Positions 32,720 through 43,151 are shown, numbered from the stretch's first letter. The stretch: 64,000 bases of DNA from Isoetes taiwanensis (GCA_021234155.1 JAJEKV010000073.1:1150001-1214000), one strand, 5' to 3'. Notes: generated by a model from the sequence alone, not told the origin. Numbers and translations are program-made.

Positions 32720-35018
32720 CAGAGTCGTCCTTTAGCTGCCAAGACAAAGAGTTCAAGATGAAAGATCTTTTTCAACGGCGCCACCTTCAGGCTTTTGAAA
32801 AGCGGCATGGAAGATTCAAGTGATCAACTACGCCATCAAAGCCTCCAGCCTCTACCGTCAAGGAGACTGACGTATCAAGTGACTCGGAAGAACGTTACCT
32901 TGCTACTTCAAGCAGGCAACGAGTGGATGAGCTCCTAGCAATCTAAGGCCATGGGGCCTAGTAGGATAAATGTATGGACGGTAACATCCATATTGGGATT
33001 AGAAGGCTTTTTTTTTTTTAGATATTCTCGCCGAAAGGATTGCCTCAATATTGAGCTAAGCGTCAAGTATTGGGAAGGAAACGCATAGGAGTGAATAAAA
33101 TTATACGCGATTGTTAACAGCCATCCAACGTATTGAAACCACTTGGTGAGATTGATCTCCTCGCTAAGAAGGAATCATTACTAGGATAATTGTTGACCAT
33201 GTATAAATCTAGCACCTCCAAAAGAATAATCCAACCGAAAGAAAAAAAGTAATCTAACAAGTCCGGCCAACTTGTTACGATGGCATCAATTCGATTGGTA
33301 GGAATATTCCAAGAGCTTAAATAACTAAGAAAGGGATCTCTAGAATATAAAAGAATAATACATGTAAGGTACATCTAAAATAAGAATTATAGTAATCAAA
33401 TAGTCTTTTGAGACAAAAGGAATTGTCGTCATGACAAAACCTTGTCGTTTAGAATCGTTCTAACTAAGTAGGTAACCCATAACTATATTGAAATAAAAGA
33501 TAACATAATATGTGCATCCATCTTAGATGGTTATATATGTTAGCTAAGGCTAGTAAAGTAATGCGCTAAGTAAGAAGCGTATAACCTCTTAAGGGGAGAG
33601 AATAGATATGACGTTGTGTACAACGTCATTGAAGGGGTGCAGGACCATTTTCTTTTCGAAGAAAGTGGGAGGGCTCAATCTTATGATTGAACGTACTTGC
33701 ATCGAATTGACCGACCCGTAGAATAGAGTTCACTCCGGCAATGGCCGAAGCGAATGAACAAGAGGCCTTCAACGTGCGAGACTGACGCGATAGCTAACTA
33801 CACCAATGAAGTGGAGCAAAAGTATGGGAGCAATGCAACGACCAAGTCATCTCCAAATTACTCGACGCCGGCTCAATGAGTGGATGCGTTCTAGCCTTAG
33901 GTAAGGTGTGCGCATGCATTATAAGCTTTAATGTGTCTTATTGATAAGTTAAATATAGATCCTAATAACTGCATAGAAATTGTTGTACGTATATGTATCA
34001 TAGGGAAATAAGTTAAATAACAACGATAATGTGAGGTAGCATGTTAATTAATCCTTCGCAAGGATGCAATTCCTTCCAAGGATAGCTATATGACCTCGGG
34101 GTCCTTATAAATATAAATAGAAAATAGAATTCGGATATACTTAAGTGCATCTTAGGGATATACTTCCAAGGGTAATGCAGGACCCAAGGAAGAGAATAAG
34201 AAGCACATCTAATTCTTGTGTATGATAATTAAAACCTTGTCTATGTAACAATAGGTCTAAATCAGGGTTATTGTTTAAATAATCGCGATCTAAAAGTCGT
34301 TAAATATTGCAAAGCTTAGAGTAAATATAATTGTACTATCGGAAGTAATGTATCCGATACTATGATAATGTTAATTCATAAATATTACCTTAGGGTAATT
34401 ATGTTAATCACATGCATTAAAGGAGCCAGTAAAAATCGGCTCAGGCATGTTGATTTGTGTTTAGATTAGTTTCATGTGTAGTTAAGATTAATCTACGCAT
34501 GCAACCTATGCCAGGTATGGGTTGCATGCGTATTTACCGATGATGGGACCACTACGGTGATCTCTAGGACGTGGTGTAATGTCAATGTAGGTATGACCGC
34601 GTTTCCGCTTGGATGAGTGGAAGGTAGATTAGAAAGTCTATTTCTGTTCCACGGAAGTAGACGACCTCGAGAGAAAGGAGGTCATTCAGGAATGCATTGA
34701 TAGGAAAAGCACCTCTAGCCCCATATATGCTTTGATAGGAGGAATCTGTCCTTCACGCCCCATATACGGGAAGGACCCTATCCTCCACACTGGGCAACTA
34801 GGGTGTAGACATGAGCGGCATATAGGCATTATAGGGCGCTGTCTCCACGGCCACGATGGAAGAAGCATCCTCTTCCTACGCCGGGAGATTAGCCATGCAT
34901 TCATATAGATAGGTGGGGTGGTCACCATATAACCAAAATTTTATTAATAATTAAAATGGTAATAACGTAGGTCGACCTGCAGGCCAATAGAGCGCTCCAG
35001 GTCGAGCTACGAAGACTT
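32720..35018 (+). other. Giant element 3' internal region
   Basis: Purine-rich to about 32,980, then AT-rich and gene-free. ATGACGTTGTGTACAACGTCAT at 33,609-33,630 is a perfect short palindrome. A frame at 34,686-34,928 on the minus strand (WRQRPIMPICRSCLHPSCPV) has no known domain. No env-like or integrase sequence was found. Confidence 0.5.
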
Positions 35019-35580
35019 GCAACACAAATTTTGTTATAATGTGTTGCAAGGGATGAAGAGTACCTTAGAAGTGTAAATTTTGTATGAAATCGATAAACTT
35101 TGATAAACTTAAATGTTGTATTAAGTAAGGTTAATAATTACCTTGCGTGGATTAAGTTATGAAGTGATAAGTTAATTGGATAATGAAATAGTACAGTAAT
35201 GTCTTAAACATTACCTTAGAGTAATTCTAATAATTAACATAGTAAGTATGTAATTATAGATATCGTAAAATTAATGCAGGATTTTAAGGTGCGAAGACTT
35301 GCAACACAAATTTTGTTGAAATGTGTTGCAAGGAATGAAGAGTACCTTAAATAATAATTGTATATGAAAGTGTTAAATTGTGATAAACTAAATGTAGTGA
35401 TAACGGAAACTAATAAGTACCTTGTTTTAATAGAAGTTACGATTTGACAAGTTATTTGATAATGTAATGGCGTAATAATGATTTAAAAATATTACCTTAA
35501 GGTAATCTTATAATAAATATGTAAGTATATAGTAGTATATCATATGCATCAGGTTGATTGCAGGTTAGGAAGATTTCAAG
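35019..35580 (+). repeat. Two tandem copies of a ~270-bp unit before the 3' LTR
   Basis: The units start at 35,019 and about 35,288 with GAAGACTTGCAACACAAATTTTGTT. They continue with ATGTGTTGCAAGG (a hairpin with TTGCAACACA), AGAGTACCTTA, GATAAACT and ATTACCTTA. The second unit is diverged towards its end. Confidence 0.8.
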
Positions 35581-35617
35581 GTGGGGAGACCCACGATGCT
35601 GCGGACAGCATCATTTC

Positions 35618-35630
35618 AAGGTGGGGAGAA
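35618..35630 (+). other. Polypurine tract of the giant element
   Basis: AAGGTGGGGAGAA directly precedes the 3' LTR. TTCAAGGTGGGGAGA also occurs about 40 bp upstream, as a duplication. Confidence 0.9.
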
Positions 35631-37230
35631 TGTGACGTTCCAGCACAGTATACGGTCCCAGGACATATACTGTACTGCCTCGTCACGCGTACACGCCACC
35701 CCGACTGACGTGTACGCCGACGTGTAGCCAGGCTAGTAGCCCCTAGGGGGCAACTTGCTAGGTGTGCGCATTTCTCATTAATGTGCACATGCACATTTAT
35801 TAAGGTGCACACATTTCCATGTGGGCACATTTGGGTGCACACATTTCCATGTGGGCACATTTGGCCACCTAGCCATTAAAGACAAGTGGGCCCATTTCCA
35901 ATTATCCCACATGCCTAAAGGGGATAATTGGAAACCCTAGCCAACCCCTTGTCTATTTAAGAAGGGAAACCCTAACTTGCCCAATTTTCGTTTCTAGGGT
36001 TTTAGAGCTCTGTTTTGGCTGCCCCAAGGGTCAAAACCGCCTCCCAGACTCTGTCTGAGAGAATTGCACCATTAGTTTCCCTTGATTCGAGCATCTCAGC
36101 AGGATGGTCGAACTCAGGTCAGGAGGAGGAACTCAAGGATCAGGTATTTAGGCAATTTAATAGCTTAAACCATGTTTCAGTCATAGAATCAGTAGGTTTA
36201 GCCTATTAAATTGCCCATAGCAACCCTCTAGATCTCTAGATACCAGACTCTAACTAAAGAACCTAACTCTATGATGTAGATTAGATTTAGTTCTTTAGTT
36301 CTTCTGTGATGTATATGGATGATGTGTCTCTATAAACTCCTTGTATTGGGAAGGGGGGTAGAGACCTAAAGCTTGGTAGTAGATGCTCCTAGATTAGCCT
36401 CTCTAGCACACTATAGATTCGGCCTGTGCACAAGAATCACACCTGGTTATGGGTGAAGGGGCCAAACTGGTTAAGGAGGAGGTTCTGTTCTGACTCTTGA
36501 ACGATCCCTCTGGTGTGTAAGGCCTACCGGGGATCATTGTGACTAGGTCTAATGGCTTGCCACTGCGTGTGGGCAAGGCATGGGCTCGACACTCGTGGGG
36601 TGGTGGATATGACCTTCCAGTGAGTTCAAGTCGAATAAGGGCAGTGGCCCTCTAGTCACCTTGAGTCAGCATGTAGATCTCTAGAGGGAGTGATCCCTAC
36701 CTGCCCCATCGGGGCTGGGGAGATGTAACCCAGTAGACGTAGCCCCTTTGGCTATGCACCCGGCGGGCTACAGTCAGGTCCCAACACTTTTCAGCCTACT
36801 CTGCAAAGTGTGCACAGGAGGGGCGGATGGAGTGGACAACCCTAAGCCATGTTCTTATGCCAGCCAAATCCATTGCCATGAATTCTGTCTGCAATGAACT
36901 CTGGAGACCCAGCCGTCAGTCATCCCCTTCGAGTCTGAGCCTTGGGTAGGATCCTTATGTATGATACTGATCATTGTCTATGCAACAGTTGATGCACCAC
37001 CCTTCGAGGTGGATATGTGATTATGTTGTATACTGACATGTATATTTACGATTCCGCAGCTAGGTAGGCCCTGAGGGAGACGGGGTAAAATGACCCCTTC
37101 ACTCTTCCCACTGGGACTCGTTACGGGTGCAGTGATTGTGGAGGGCCCTGTATCAGTATGGAGCTGGTATGGGGGATGAACTCCTGTTTGTATACGGTGG
37201 GTGCACCGTATACGAGTAGGGGACGTCACA
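35631..37230 (+). repeat. 3' LTR of the giant element
   Basis: 1,600 bp, collinear with 15,536-17,137, starting TGTGACGTTCC and ending GGGGACGTCACA. By eye about 30 substitutions or 1-2 base indels separate the two. Confidence 0.95.
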
Positions 37231-37345
37231 GAAGGCACTAATTTTCTCTTTTAATTGTTCCAACTCTTCCATTGCACTAACTGAAGATGGCTGTTGTGAG
37301 AAATTCTCCTCTGTCAAGCAGCTTGATTGTTGAGAAAATTCCTAC
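37231..37345 (-). CDS. Open frame ending at the giant element's insertion site, possible interrupted exon
   Basis: On the minus strand the flank reads CLTEENFSQQPSSVSAMEEL, then EQLKEKISAF up to the GAAGG duplication. If the giant element is removed mentally, the frame continues into the left flank (15,535 downwards) as FLKEKVNVIYFLWRLFLCSH to a stop. The heptad-like leucine pattern suggests a coiled coil. It is on the same strand as, and downstream of, the PRD1-like gene, so it could be a late exon of that gene. No clear homology supports that yet. Confidence 0.3.
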
Positions 37346-38600
37346 TCTCTTAAGTTTGGTCTCTTAGATATAAAATGCAGAAGTATTAGGCAATAAAAAT
37401 GAAGGAAAACCTTATCTCGATCACTTCAGATTAGTCTGTGCAAAGCTCCAGATAGCTTTTTGTCTGCTACTCAACAGATTTGATGGTAAAAATCCTAGGC
37501 CATCAAAGAGATGACTAGAAGGGGCTAGACAGTGGCCCCCCAAAGAATGGGGGTGACCGCCCCTCCCCCTCTCAAAACAACAAAAAAAAGAAAAAAACTA
37601 GCAAAAAGGCGCAACAGGAGACTTAGGTAGTTTAGGCTTGGATTTAGCTTCTCATTAGAAAAGCATATAGGAGATAAACTATTAGGCTAAAGGAATGTGA
37701 AAAATAGACATTTGTATATGTTAAAACAACTTATAGATATTAGGGTAGTCGTTAAATTGAAAGGCTAGATTTAAACCACGATTATGTAAACCACAATTAT
37801 GTAGATTAAAATCATAGAAGGCTAGATGTAGTAGGCAAATGAAATGTGGGTGTTCTTTATTTCACTTAAGTTGTTGGGTTATAAGTTCTTTAGTGTTGTT
37901 AGATTTTGCTTCTTCTTTTAATGCACCACTGCTTTTTTGTTTTAGTCAGGTTGATTACTAGATTGTTGTAGCCTATAGTCGTGGCTTATTTGTTGTTGGA
38001 TTTTCTTTTTAATCGATTAGCTTTTTTCTTATTGTTGGTTGTATGAAGTAGTTGGATTTCGAAACAATCATGGAATAATTTGTGATTGGCAATGTCCTTG
38101 GTGATTTTTTCAATGGACTTCATTGATTACATGATCGTGCCTTGACATTTGCCGTCTGGCCTATGTAGGTTTTGTCGTTGTCTTTGCATTGTATGGAGCA
38201 GATGGTTATTAGTCTGCTTGTTGTTTACGAAATAAATGTTTAAAATAATTTCGTGTTCCTATTGTTCCTATCGATTTGTAGCAAATGAGACACACAAAAA
38301 GAGAGGAGCCTCTCCCATAAGCTTCCATTTCATATGCTTGTACTGGTCTGGCGATGGTATGGAAAAAAAAACATAAACTTTTCTTTATAATTGAAAGCCT
38401 ATGCCTGTTACAAAAAGTAATTTGATTCTAGAACCTGACAGTTTGAGCAAACTGGTTGAGGTAGAAGGAAAATGAATTAAAATCGTGTCTCCATGAAGAA
38501 GCAAGAAGCCCTTATGTCCTCCTTTGTCAAGAAAAACAACATGACATTCCGAACAAGAATATTGTCATAGTTGTGAACATATGAGTTCTAGACAGTAGGA
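37346..38600. other. Gene-free stretch
   Basis: T-rich and A-rich sequence with nothing recognised. If the PRD1-like gene continues, this would be intronic or decayed. Confidence 0.4.
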
Positions 38601-38611
38601 TGCAACAACTC

Positions 38612-38845
38612 TTAAGAACTTTGAGCCGTAATAAAGAAATATGGCAAAGTATTGTATTGTGCTTGAGCATTGAAGCTTATTAAAGAAACCTCAAGAGATG
38701 GAACAAGAAGCAAGCGCAAAATATTCTCTTCCATGGATACAATATTAATCTGTGATAGTTTGATAGCATCTTCCGATATATTCAAAATGTGTAGTTTTAC
38801 CAGGTTAAACACAGCTCTATAAGGTTTGCTGTAGATGATTTTCAA
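38612..38845 (-). CDS. Unrecognised frame, possibly an exon of the PRD1-like gene
   Basis: The minus-strand frame reads AVFNLVKLHILNISEDAIKL, then LRLLLVPSLEVSLISFNAQA and ends FFITAQSS. It is a helical, leucine-rich sequence like the armadillo-type repeats of PRD1 and lies in the right order, but I cannot match it to a specific part of that protein. Confidence 0.3.
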   Translation of the reverse strand: MKIIYSKPYRAVFNLVKLHILNISEDAIKLSQINIVSMEENILRLLLVPSLEVSLISFNAQAQYNTLPYFFITAQSS

Positions 38846-39629
38846 AATTTTTTTAAAGGTTTGGAATGAGGTTCTAATTTTTATGGCTTATTGGGTAATC
38901 GTTTGATATGTTAATATTTTAGAAAGTATGGTCTTTCCTTTAAAGGGCATGAGATGCTTGCCTCAACAAACCAGTGGAAGGATTTACATAAGATCATACA
39001 TAGGATGCACATAGCTCTACTTATTAATTGTGGGTGATCTTCCTTGTTTTCAATATATAACACTATGAGCCAGACCTACAATTGCATTTCCATTGACTTA
39101 GACAACCAAACCTTTAGATTTCAAAAATGTGGAGCAACTTACCTTATTCGAGATATCAACCACATATTGTCATATATAAAGTCTTGAGGACTTGAGGCCA
39201 AAGAGATAAGATAGAAAATAAGCTCAAGACCAGAGATAAAAATTTTAAATAAAGCCTGAAGACTATAGAGGATAAGCCATCTACGCAAAACCTTGATAAT
39301 ACCATGCTTAAGCAGATTTGATGCAATATAGGGACAATGCTTTAGGGCTTGAGTTAAAGCAATACTTATTTTTGCGATGTCATTCACTACCATATTCTCG
39401 CCGATATTTTGAGGCAGGCATACAAATACTGTGTGTACAAGTAATAAATAATGTTTCTACGGTCTCCTCGTCGTCCAATTTATCCAAATTTGCAATAAAT
39501 GATGAAAGAAATTTTCCTCCAAATAAATCCCAGAGAGATTTTGCAAATACCCACTTACTTTGGCATAAGACATATCCTTCTTGCAGCACATGAGCTGAAA
39601 GCTTTAAAACTCCAGGATGCAAAATGAAT

Positions 39630-39751
39630 GAACCTTGCAAAATGAATGAACCATACGAAAGACATTCAGGATATTATTTGCAACTGTGAGAACCTTGCAA
39701 AATGAATGAACCATACGAAAGACATTTCAGGACATTATTTGCAACTGTGAG
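39630..39751 (-). repeat. 61-bp tandem duplication inside PRD1-like coding sequence
   Basis: Plus-strand AACCTTGCAAAATGAATG through TTGCAACTGTGAG occurs twice (ends at 39,690 and 39,751), plus a third shorter piece GCAAAATGAATGAACC at 39,618. The 61-bp period is not a multiple of three, so it shifts the frame between VLKCLSYGSFILQ and the following block (KLSAHVLQEGYVLCQ). Confidence 0.85.
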
Positions 39752-40963
39752 AAGCATATGAGGCAGAGACTGGATGTTCACACAAGATGGCACTTGCAGG
39801 AGTGCAGTTATCGTGAAACAAGCAGCTATAAAATTATCAGGAGAAAGATCGCTACAGCCACCAGATAATTGCAAATCTTCAGTCGTATTTGCTTGGTTTT
39901 GCACAAACTTCACAAGTAGCCATAGTATCTGATCAGCCTTTTTGACATCTATGATTTCAGGACCATTTGAAAATAAACTGGAAAGCAAACGTAAGAGGTT
40001 GTCTTGGACTGGATAGAAGGCTACTACTTCCATTAAATGGTGCAAGATGTCAACAAGTGCATCGAGCCCAAAACAGGCATGGTTAGGGAAGTCTCTAGCC
40101 GCAGACAGTATACTCAATATTGGAATAGCATCTCCCACTAAATTACTGGAACTTCTGTTTACAGTAAACTAGATAATATCAGAAAACAGCTTACTTCAAC
40201 TTGGTCTTCTTCCCACAACGAGGACTTGCCTGATCCCCGTAAGACCTCAAATATGTAATCGGCAATTCCCTCTTCAAGCAAGATACTAATTCTATGTTGT
40301 CCATCAGCTTCTTCAGAGCAGACATGGCGTATCAATCTCACTTTAGCAACCTGCAAGTGCCTATCTGGAGACAACAATGCACCCTTAATTGCCTCTGCAA
40401 ACATTCTTGTAAAACACAAGTCATGATCCAGTTCATCTTCTGACTGCGTAAATGACTGCTTATTTGCATCAGCGCAACATCTGCCATCAGAATTTAGCAA
40501 GCTGATGTCAAATGTTGAGTTGTCAGGAATGCTGCATATACAAGCAAAAGTAATGACAATAAATAACCATATGAACTAAGTTTAGAGACGCATCTAGCTT
40601 ACCTATACAATTTGTTCTAAGTTCATCACTCTGCGTCTTTAGAAGAGTATTTACTATTAAATATATGATTTGAGGGCAAAACCTAAGAAGCTCGGGTGCA
40701 CCTCCCTAGAGACAGGATACTTTATAGAAGACAAACAAGATCTTCCCAGGTAGCTGCAATCCAGAAACGAGGTTGACGAAAAATTCTCGTTCAGACTTTA
40801 GACTTTGAGGCAATGAACAATCATAGTTGCTGTGAATATCCAACAGAAGGCAAAAAACGTGTAACTGCAAGCATTCATGATCAAACCCACGATATTTGGA
40901 CTCAAAAGAAAGAAGTAAACAAAGGCATTCTTGTTTATTGTGAACTTTGAGAACAAGAATTAC

Positions 40964-41442
40964 CGTATAACACTGGCCGTGATTGGACACAAGTAGCTCA
41001 GAACCGAGGTCAAGAGATATATGAATGATGAAATTATTCAAAAATCTCTCGACTTTCATCCATTGCAAGTGCGCATAATCTTCGAATGAGATCCATAATA
41101 GCTCTTGCCATTTGTTCATCCTTACAGCTCCAAAGAGTCTTCGCTAGGGATTCTACTACAAAATGAGGCTGATGATCTACCAAAGATTGACGAAAAGGCT
41201 CGTCGTCTAAATACTTTGTGAATTCGGATATGGCATAACATTTGTCAATAAGAAATGCAAAAGATTCTTCCAACAAATTGGTGAAGCATTGGAGCCGGAT
41301 TTCGGCATTGTCCTGGGTTGGAATATACAAGGATAAACGGTGGCCACGGCCACAGCTTGCAAGAGGCGCTTGGTTTGCTGGCAGGCCCTCTGATGCTGCT
41401 GCATTTGATGGTGAATGCTGGGTAGCCCTGGGAGCTCCACCC
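40964..41442 (-). pseudogene. PRD1: Exon 3 of the PRD1-like gene
   Basis: It starts after acceptor ATCCAG and encodes ATQHSPSNAAASEGLPANQA, then the conserved CxxGHRLSL and an armadillo-like helix set ending RRLCALAMDES. The frame then meets TAA because of one T too many in TTTTT (plus 41,040-41,044). In the shifted frame it continues NNFIIHISLDLGSELLVSNH to a good donor (GTAATT at 40,963-40,958). A homopolymer sequencing error is an alternative to a true mutation. Confidence 0.75.
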
Positions 41443-41593
41443 CTGGATATTGAAAATCAAGAAAATGAAAAGCCAAACATGGTGAGCAACACTTTTACAT
41501 GTGTGCTAATTGCTTCTATAATAGCTACATTAGAACTATGCAGAAACAGTCATAATAAAATGGGAAGTTTTAGAGATTCAGGAATTTACTCAC

Positions 41594-42056
41594 AGAGGAC
41601 CACCGTATGGAAATGGAATCATTCCTGGTAAACTGGGACTAATACTGGGAATCATTGGGACTGCAAACAGACCACCTTGTTGAATGTTTTGCTCTGCAGC
41701 AGCAGCCTGGTATTGTCCAGCAGGAATGGGCATAGGAAAGAATGCTGGAATTAAGAAACACCCAGGATCAGTCCATCTGGAAATCCATTCAACAACGCGG
41801 CACTATCAAACTGCAGCATGTGCACGAGAGAGAGCACAAACACATATTCAGAGAAAAAAAATCTCGACATGCAAATAATTCAAAAACCCTAAAACACTAA
41901 ACGTACTCGAATAAATGCTTGATTAATCTCCTCTGGTCCATTAAGGTTCTTTTGTGCTTCTTCCTTGGCTTCAGAAGAGAGGCCAGATTTTCTTGTTTCA
42001 TTGATCGAAGATCCCTCACTTCCTTTTTCGCCTTTTACAGTATCAAAAGTGATCAT
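41594..42056 (-). CDS. Exons 1-2: N-terminal extension in phase with the PRD1-like gene
   Basis: Exon 1 is 42,056-41,907: ATG, then 50 codons including SEAKEEAQKNLNGPEEINQA, ending at FIR with donor GTACGT. Exon 2 is 41,802-41,594: VVEWISRWTDPGCFLIPAFF, PMPIPAGQYQAAAAEQN and GMIPFPYGG, donor GTGAGT. Exon 3 begins at 41,442 after TATCCAG and restores the frame exactly (CT joined to G). Phases 0 and 2 match without adjustment. A stronger-looking acceptor (CTGCAG, 41,811) would instead lead to a stop. The proline- and glutamine-rich sequence is not part of PRD1 as I know it. It is either a lineage-specific N-terminus or a neighbouring gene spliced in. Confidence 0.5.
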
Positions 42057-42411
42057 CTACCAAGATAAGCATAAAATTCAAGAACCCGACAGTTCTCGAA
42101 GAATGTTACTCCACCGGAACCACACAGCCGGTTAGCCGGTTCGAACAGCGGTCCCCCAGCAACAGGGGTGCCGCCAATTTAATGGCAATAGCAAGTTTTT
42201 AGCAGTTTTCTGGATATTCTAAGGATATACTGGCATATATCAAGAATATGCCTAAAACCCACACAAACAAGGGATTGCCCCCCTAGGGGCAACCCAAAAA
42301 TCAAAATAGGTATGTCCACCACGAGTAGTCTCCACAAATCAAAAGCACCCATTAGATGTTAGTACGCGTAAACAAACTTATATCAAAACATAGAAATGAA
42401 AGCATCAGAGG
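42057..42411. other. Upstream region of the PRD1-like gene
   Basis: This would contain the promoter and 5' UTR of the minus-strand gene. AGCCGGTTAGCCGGTTCGAAC near 42,126 is a small repeat. No TATA box could be assigned. Confidence 0.4.
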
Positions 42412-42645
42412 TGGAAAAACAAAAAATAGCATCACCACCCAGTGGGTGGAAAAAATCGCATCGTCCAAGGGATAGAAAAAATTTAGCATCACCCAGCGGG
42501 TGGAGAAAAGCACTCGACGGGTGGAGAAAAAATTAGCATCACCCAGCAGGTGGAAACAAAAAAACATCACCCAGGGGGTGGAGAAATAATACCATCACCC
42601 AACGGGTGGAAAAAATAGCAGCATCCAATGGGTTGAATAATAATT
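42412..42645 (+). repeat. Minisatellite with hairpin-forming unit
   Basis: About eight or nine copies of a roughly 26-bp unit like AGCATCACCCAGCGGGTGGA followed by an A-run. Each unit contains the palindromic pair CACCCA and GGGTGG, with the middle base pair varying (AGTGG, AGCGG, AGCAG, AGGGG, AACGG). Confidence 0.85.
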
Positions 42646-42711
42646 ATCAATAGTTTTACCAAAATAAAATTGTTAAGATAAGCATATCTACGGGTAATAT
42701 CAATGAAAAAA

Positions 42712-43151
42712 GGAAAAATCCCAAATATACCCCTCAAGTTTACAAATATTCCAAAAACACCCCTAGAAATAGGGTATTTAGCACAAATGGCAATAACTTT
42801 CTTGTGATCAACCAACTAAAAAGATATTCTGCACGAAACTTGTAGATATTAATGAGTGCTATCCAATAGAAGTAGAATCGGCTAAAATGGAGTTGGAATC
42901 TTCAAGTTATAGTGTTTTAAGTAAGTGCTATAAAAAAAATGACATAAATGAGCATAACTTGTGATTTTGAATTCTAATTTTGATGAATTTGACATTTACC
43001 AGAAGAACTTCTCCTAATCTACAATGTTTGTGAAGGTTTGCATTTGAGGAGCAACAAAAACTCTATTGTTTTTTTTTTTCCAAAAATGCTCTTCATTTGG
43101 AGGGTATTTTTGGAATTTTCGCAAACTTGAGGGGTATAATTGGAATTTTCC
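42712..43151. mobile_element. Non-autonomous inverted-repeat element, family A copy 2
   Basis: About 440 bp in opposite orientation to the copy at 8,990-9,424. The termini are GGAAAAATCCCAAATATACC and its inverted partner ending AATTGGAATTTTCC. ATGAAAA occurs on both sides and may be a target duplication. Confidence 0.8.

Larger units (their letters stand above)
15536..37230 (+). mobile_element. 21.7-kb LTR retrotransposon, no pol found (LARD-like), carrying two nested elements
   Basis: Two direct LTRs of 1,602 and 1,600 bp begin TGTGACGT and end ACGTCACA. They are bounded by a perfect 5-bp duplication GAAGG. The left LTR is followed after one base by TGGTATCAGAGC, the usual primer site for initiator tRNA-Met. 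The right LTR is preceded by the purine tract AAGGTGGGGAGAA. Orientation is therefore plus. Subtracting the nested Gypsy (about 5.0 kb) and CACTA (about 4.9 kb) leaves about 11.8 kb. I find no protease, reverse transcriptase, RNase H or integrase in the element's own sequence, so it probably moved using proteins supplied by another element, as LARDs do. By eye the LTRs differ at roughly 30 positions. Confidence 0.93.
39139..42056 (-). pseudogene. PRD1: PRD1-like meiotic double-strand-break gene, probably decaying
   Basis: PRD1 (PUTATIVE RECOMBINATION INITIATION DEFECTS 1, related to animal MEI1) acts in meiotic nuclei, where it is needed for SPO11-dependent DNA double-strand breaks. Blocks seen in order: CGRGHRLSL followed by RLQCFTNL and IMDLIRRLCAL (exon 3); FFVNLVSGLQLP and RFCPQIIYLIVNTLLKTQSD (exon 4); MFAEAIKGALLSPD and EEGIADYIFEVLRGS (exon 5); SAARDFPNHACFGLDAL and FYPVQDNLLRLLSSLFSNGP (exon 6). 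Introns are about 70-150 bp with GT/AG ends. Lesions: an extra T in a T5 run at 41,040-41,044 shifts frame, TAG at 40,706-40,708, phase mismatches after exon 4, and a 61-bp tandem duplication at 39,630-39,750. The C-terminal half is missing or unrecognised. Homology is strong; function is doubtful. Confidence 0.8.

Noticed and set aside
32398-32823. 141-aa plus-strand frame rich in Cys, His, Phe and Ser
   Set aside because: It is generated by the TTGTCA subterminal repeats of the CACTA element and runs across its right end.
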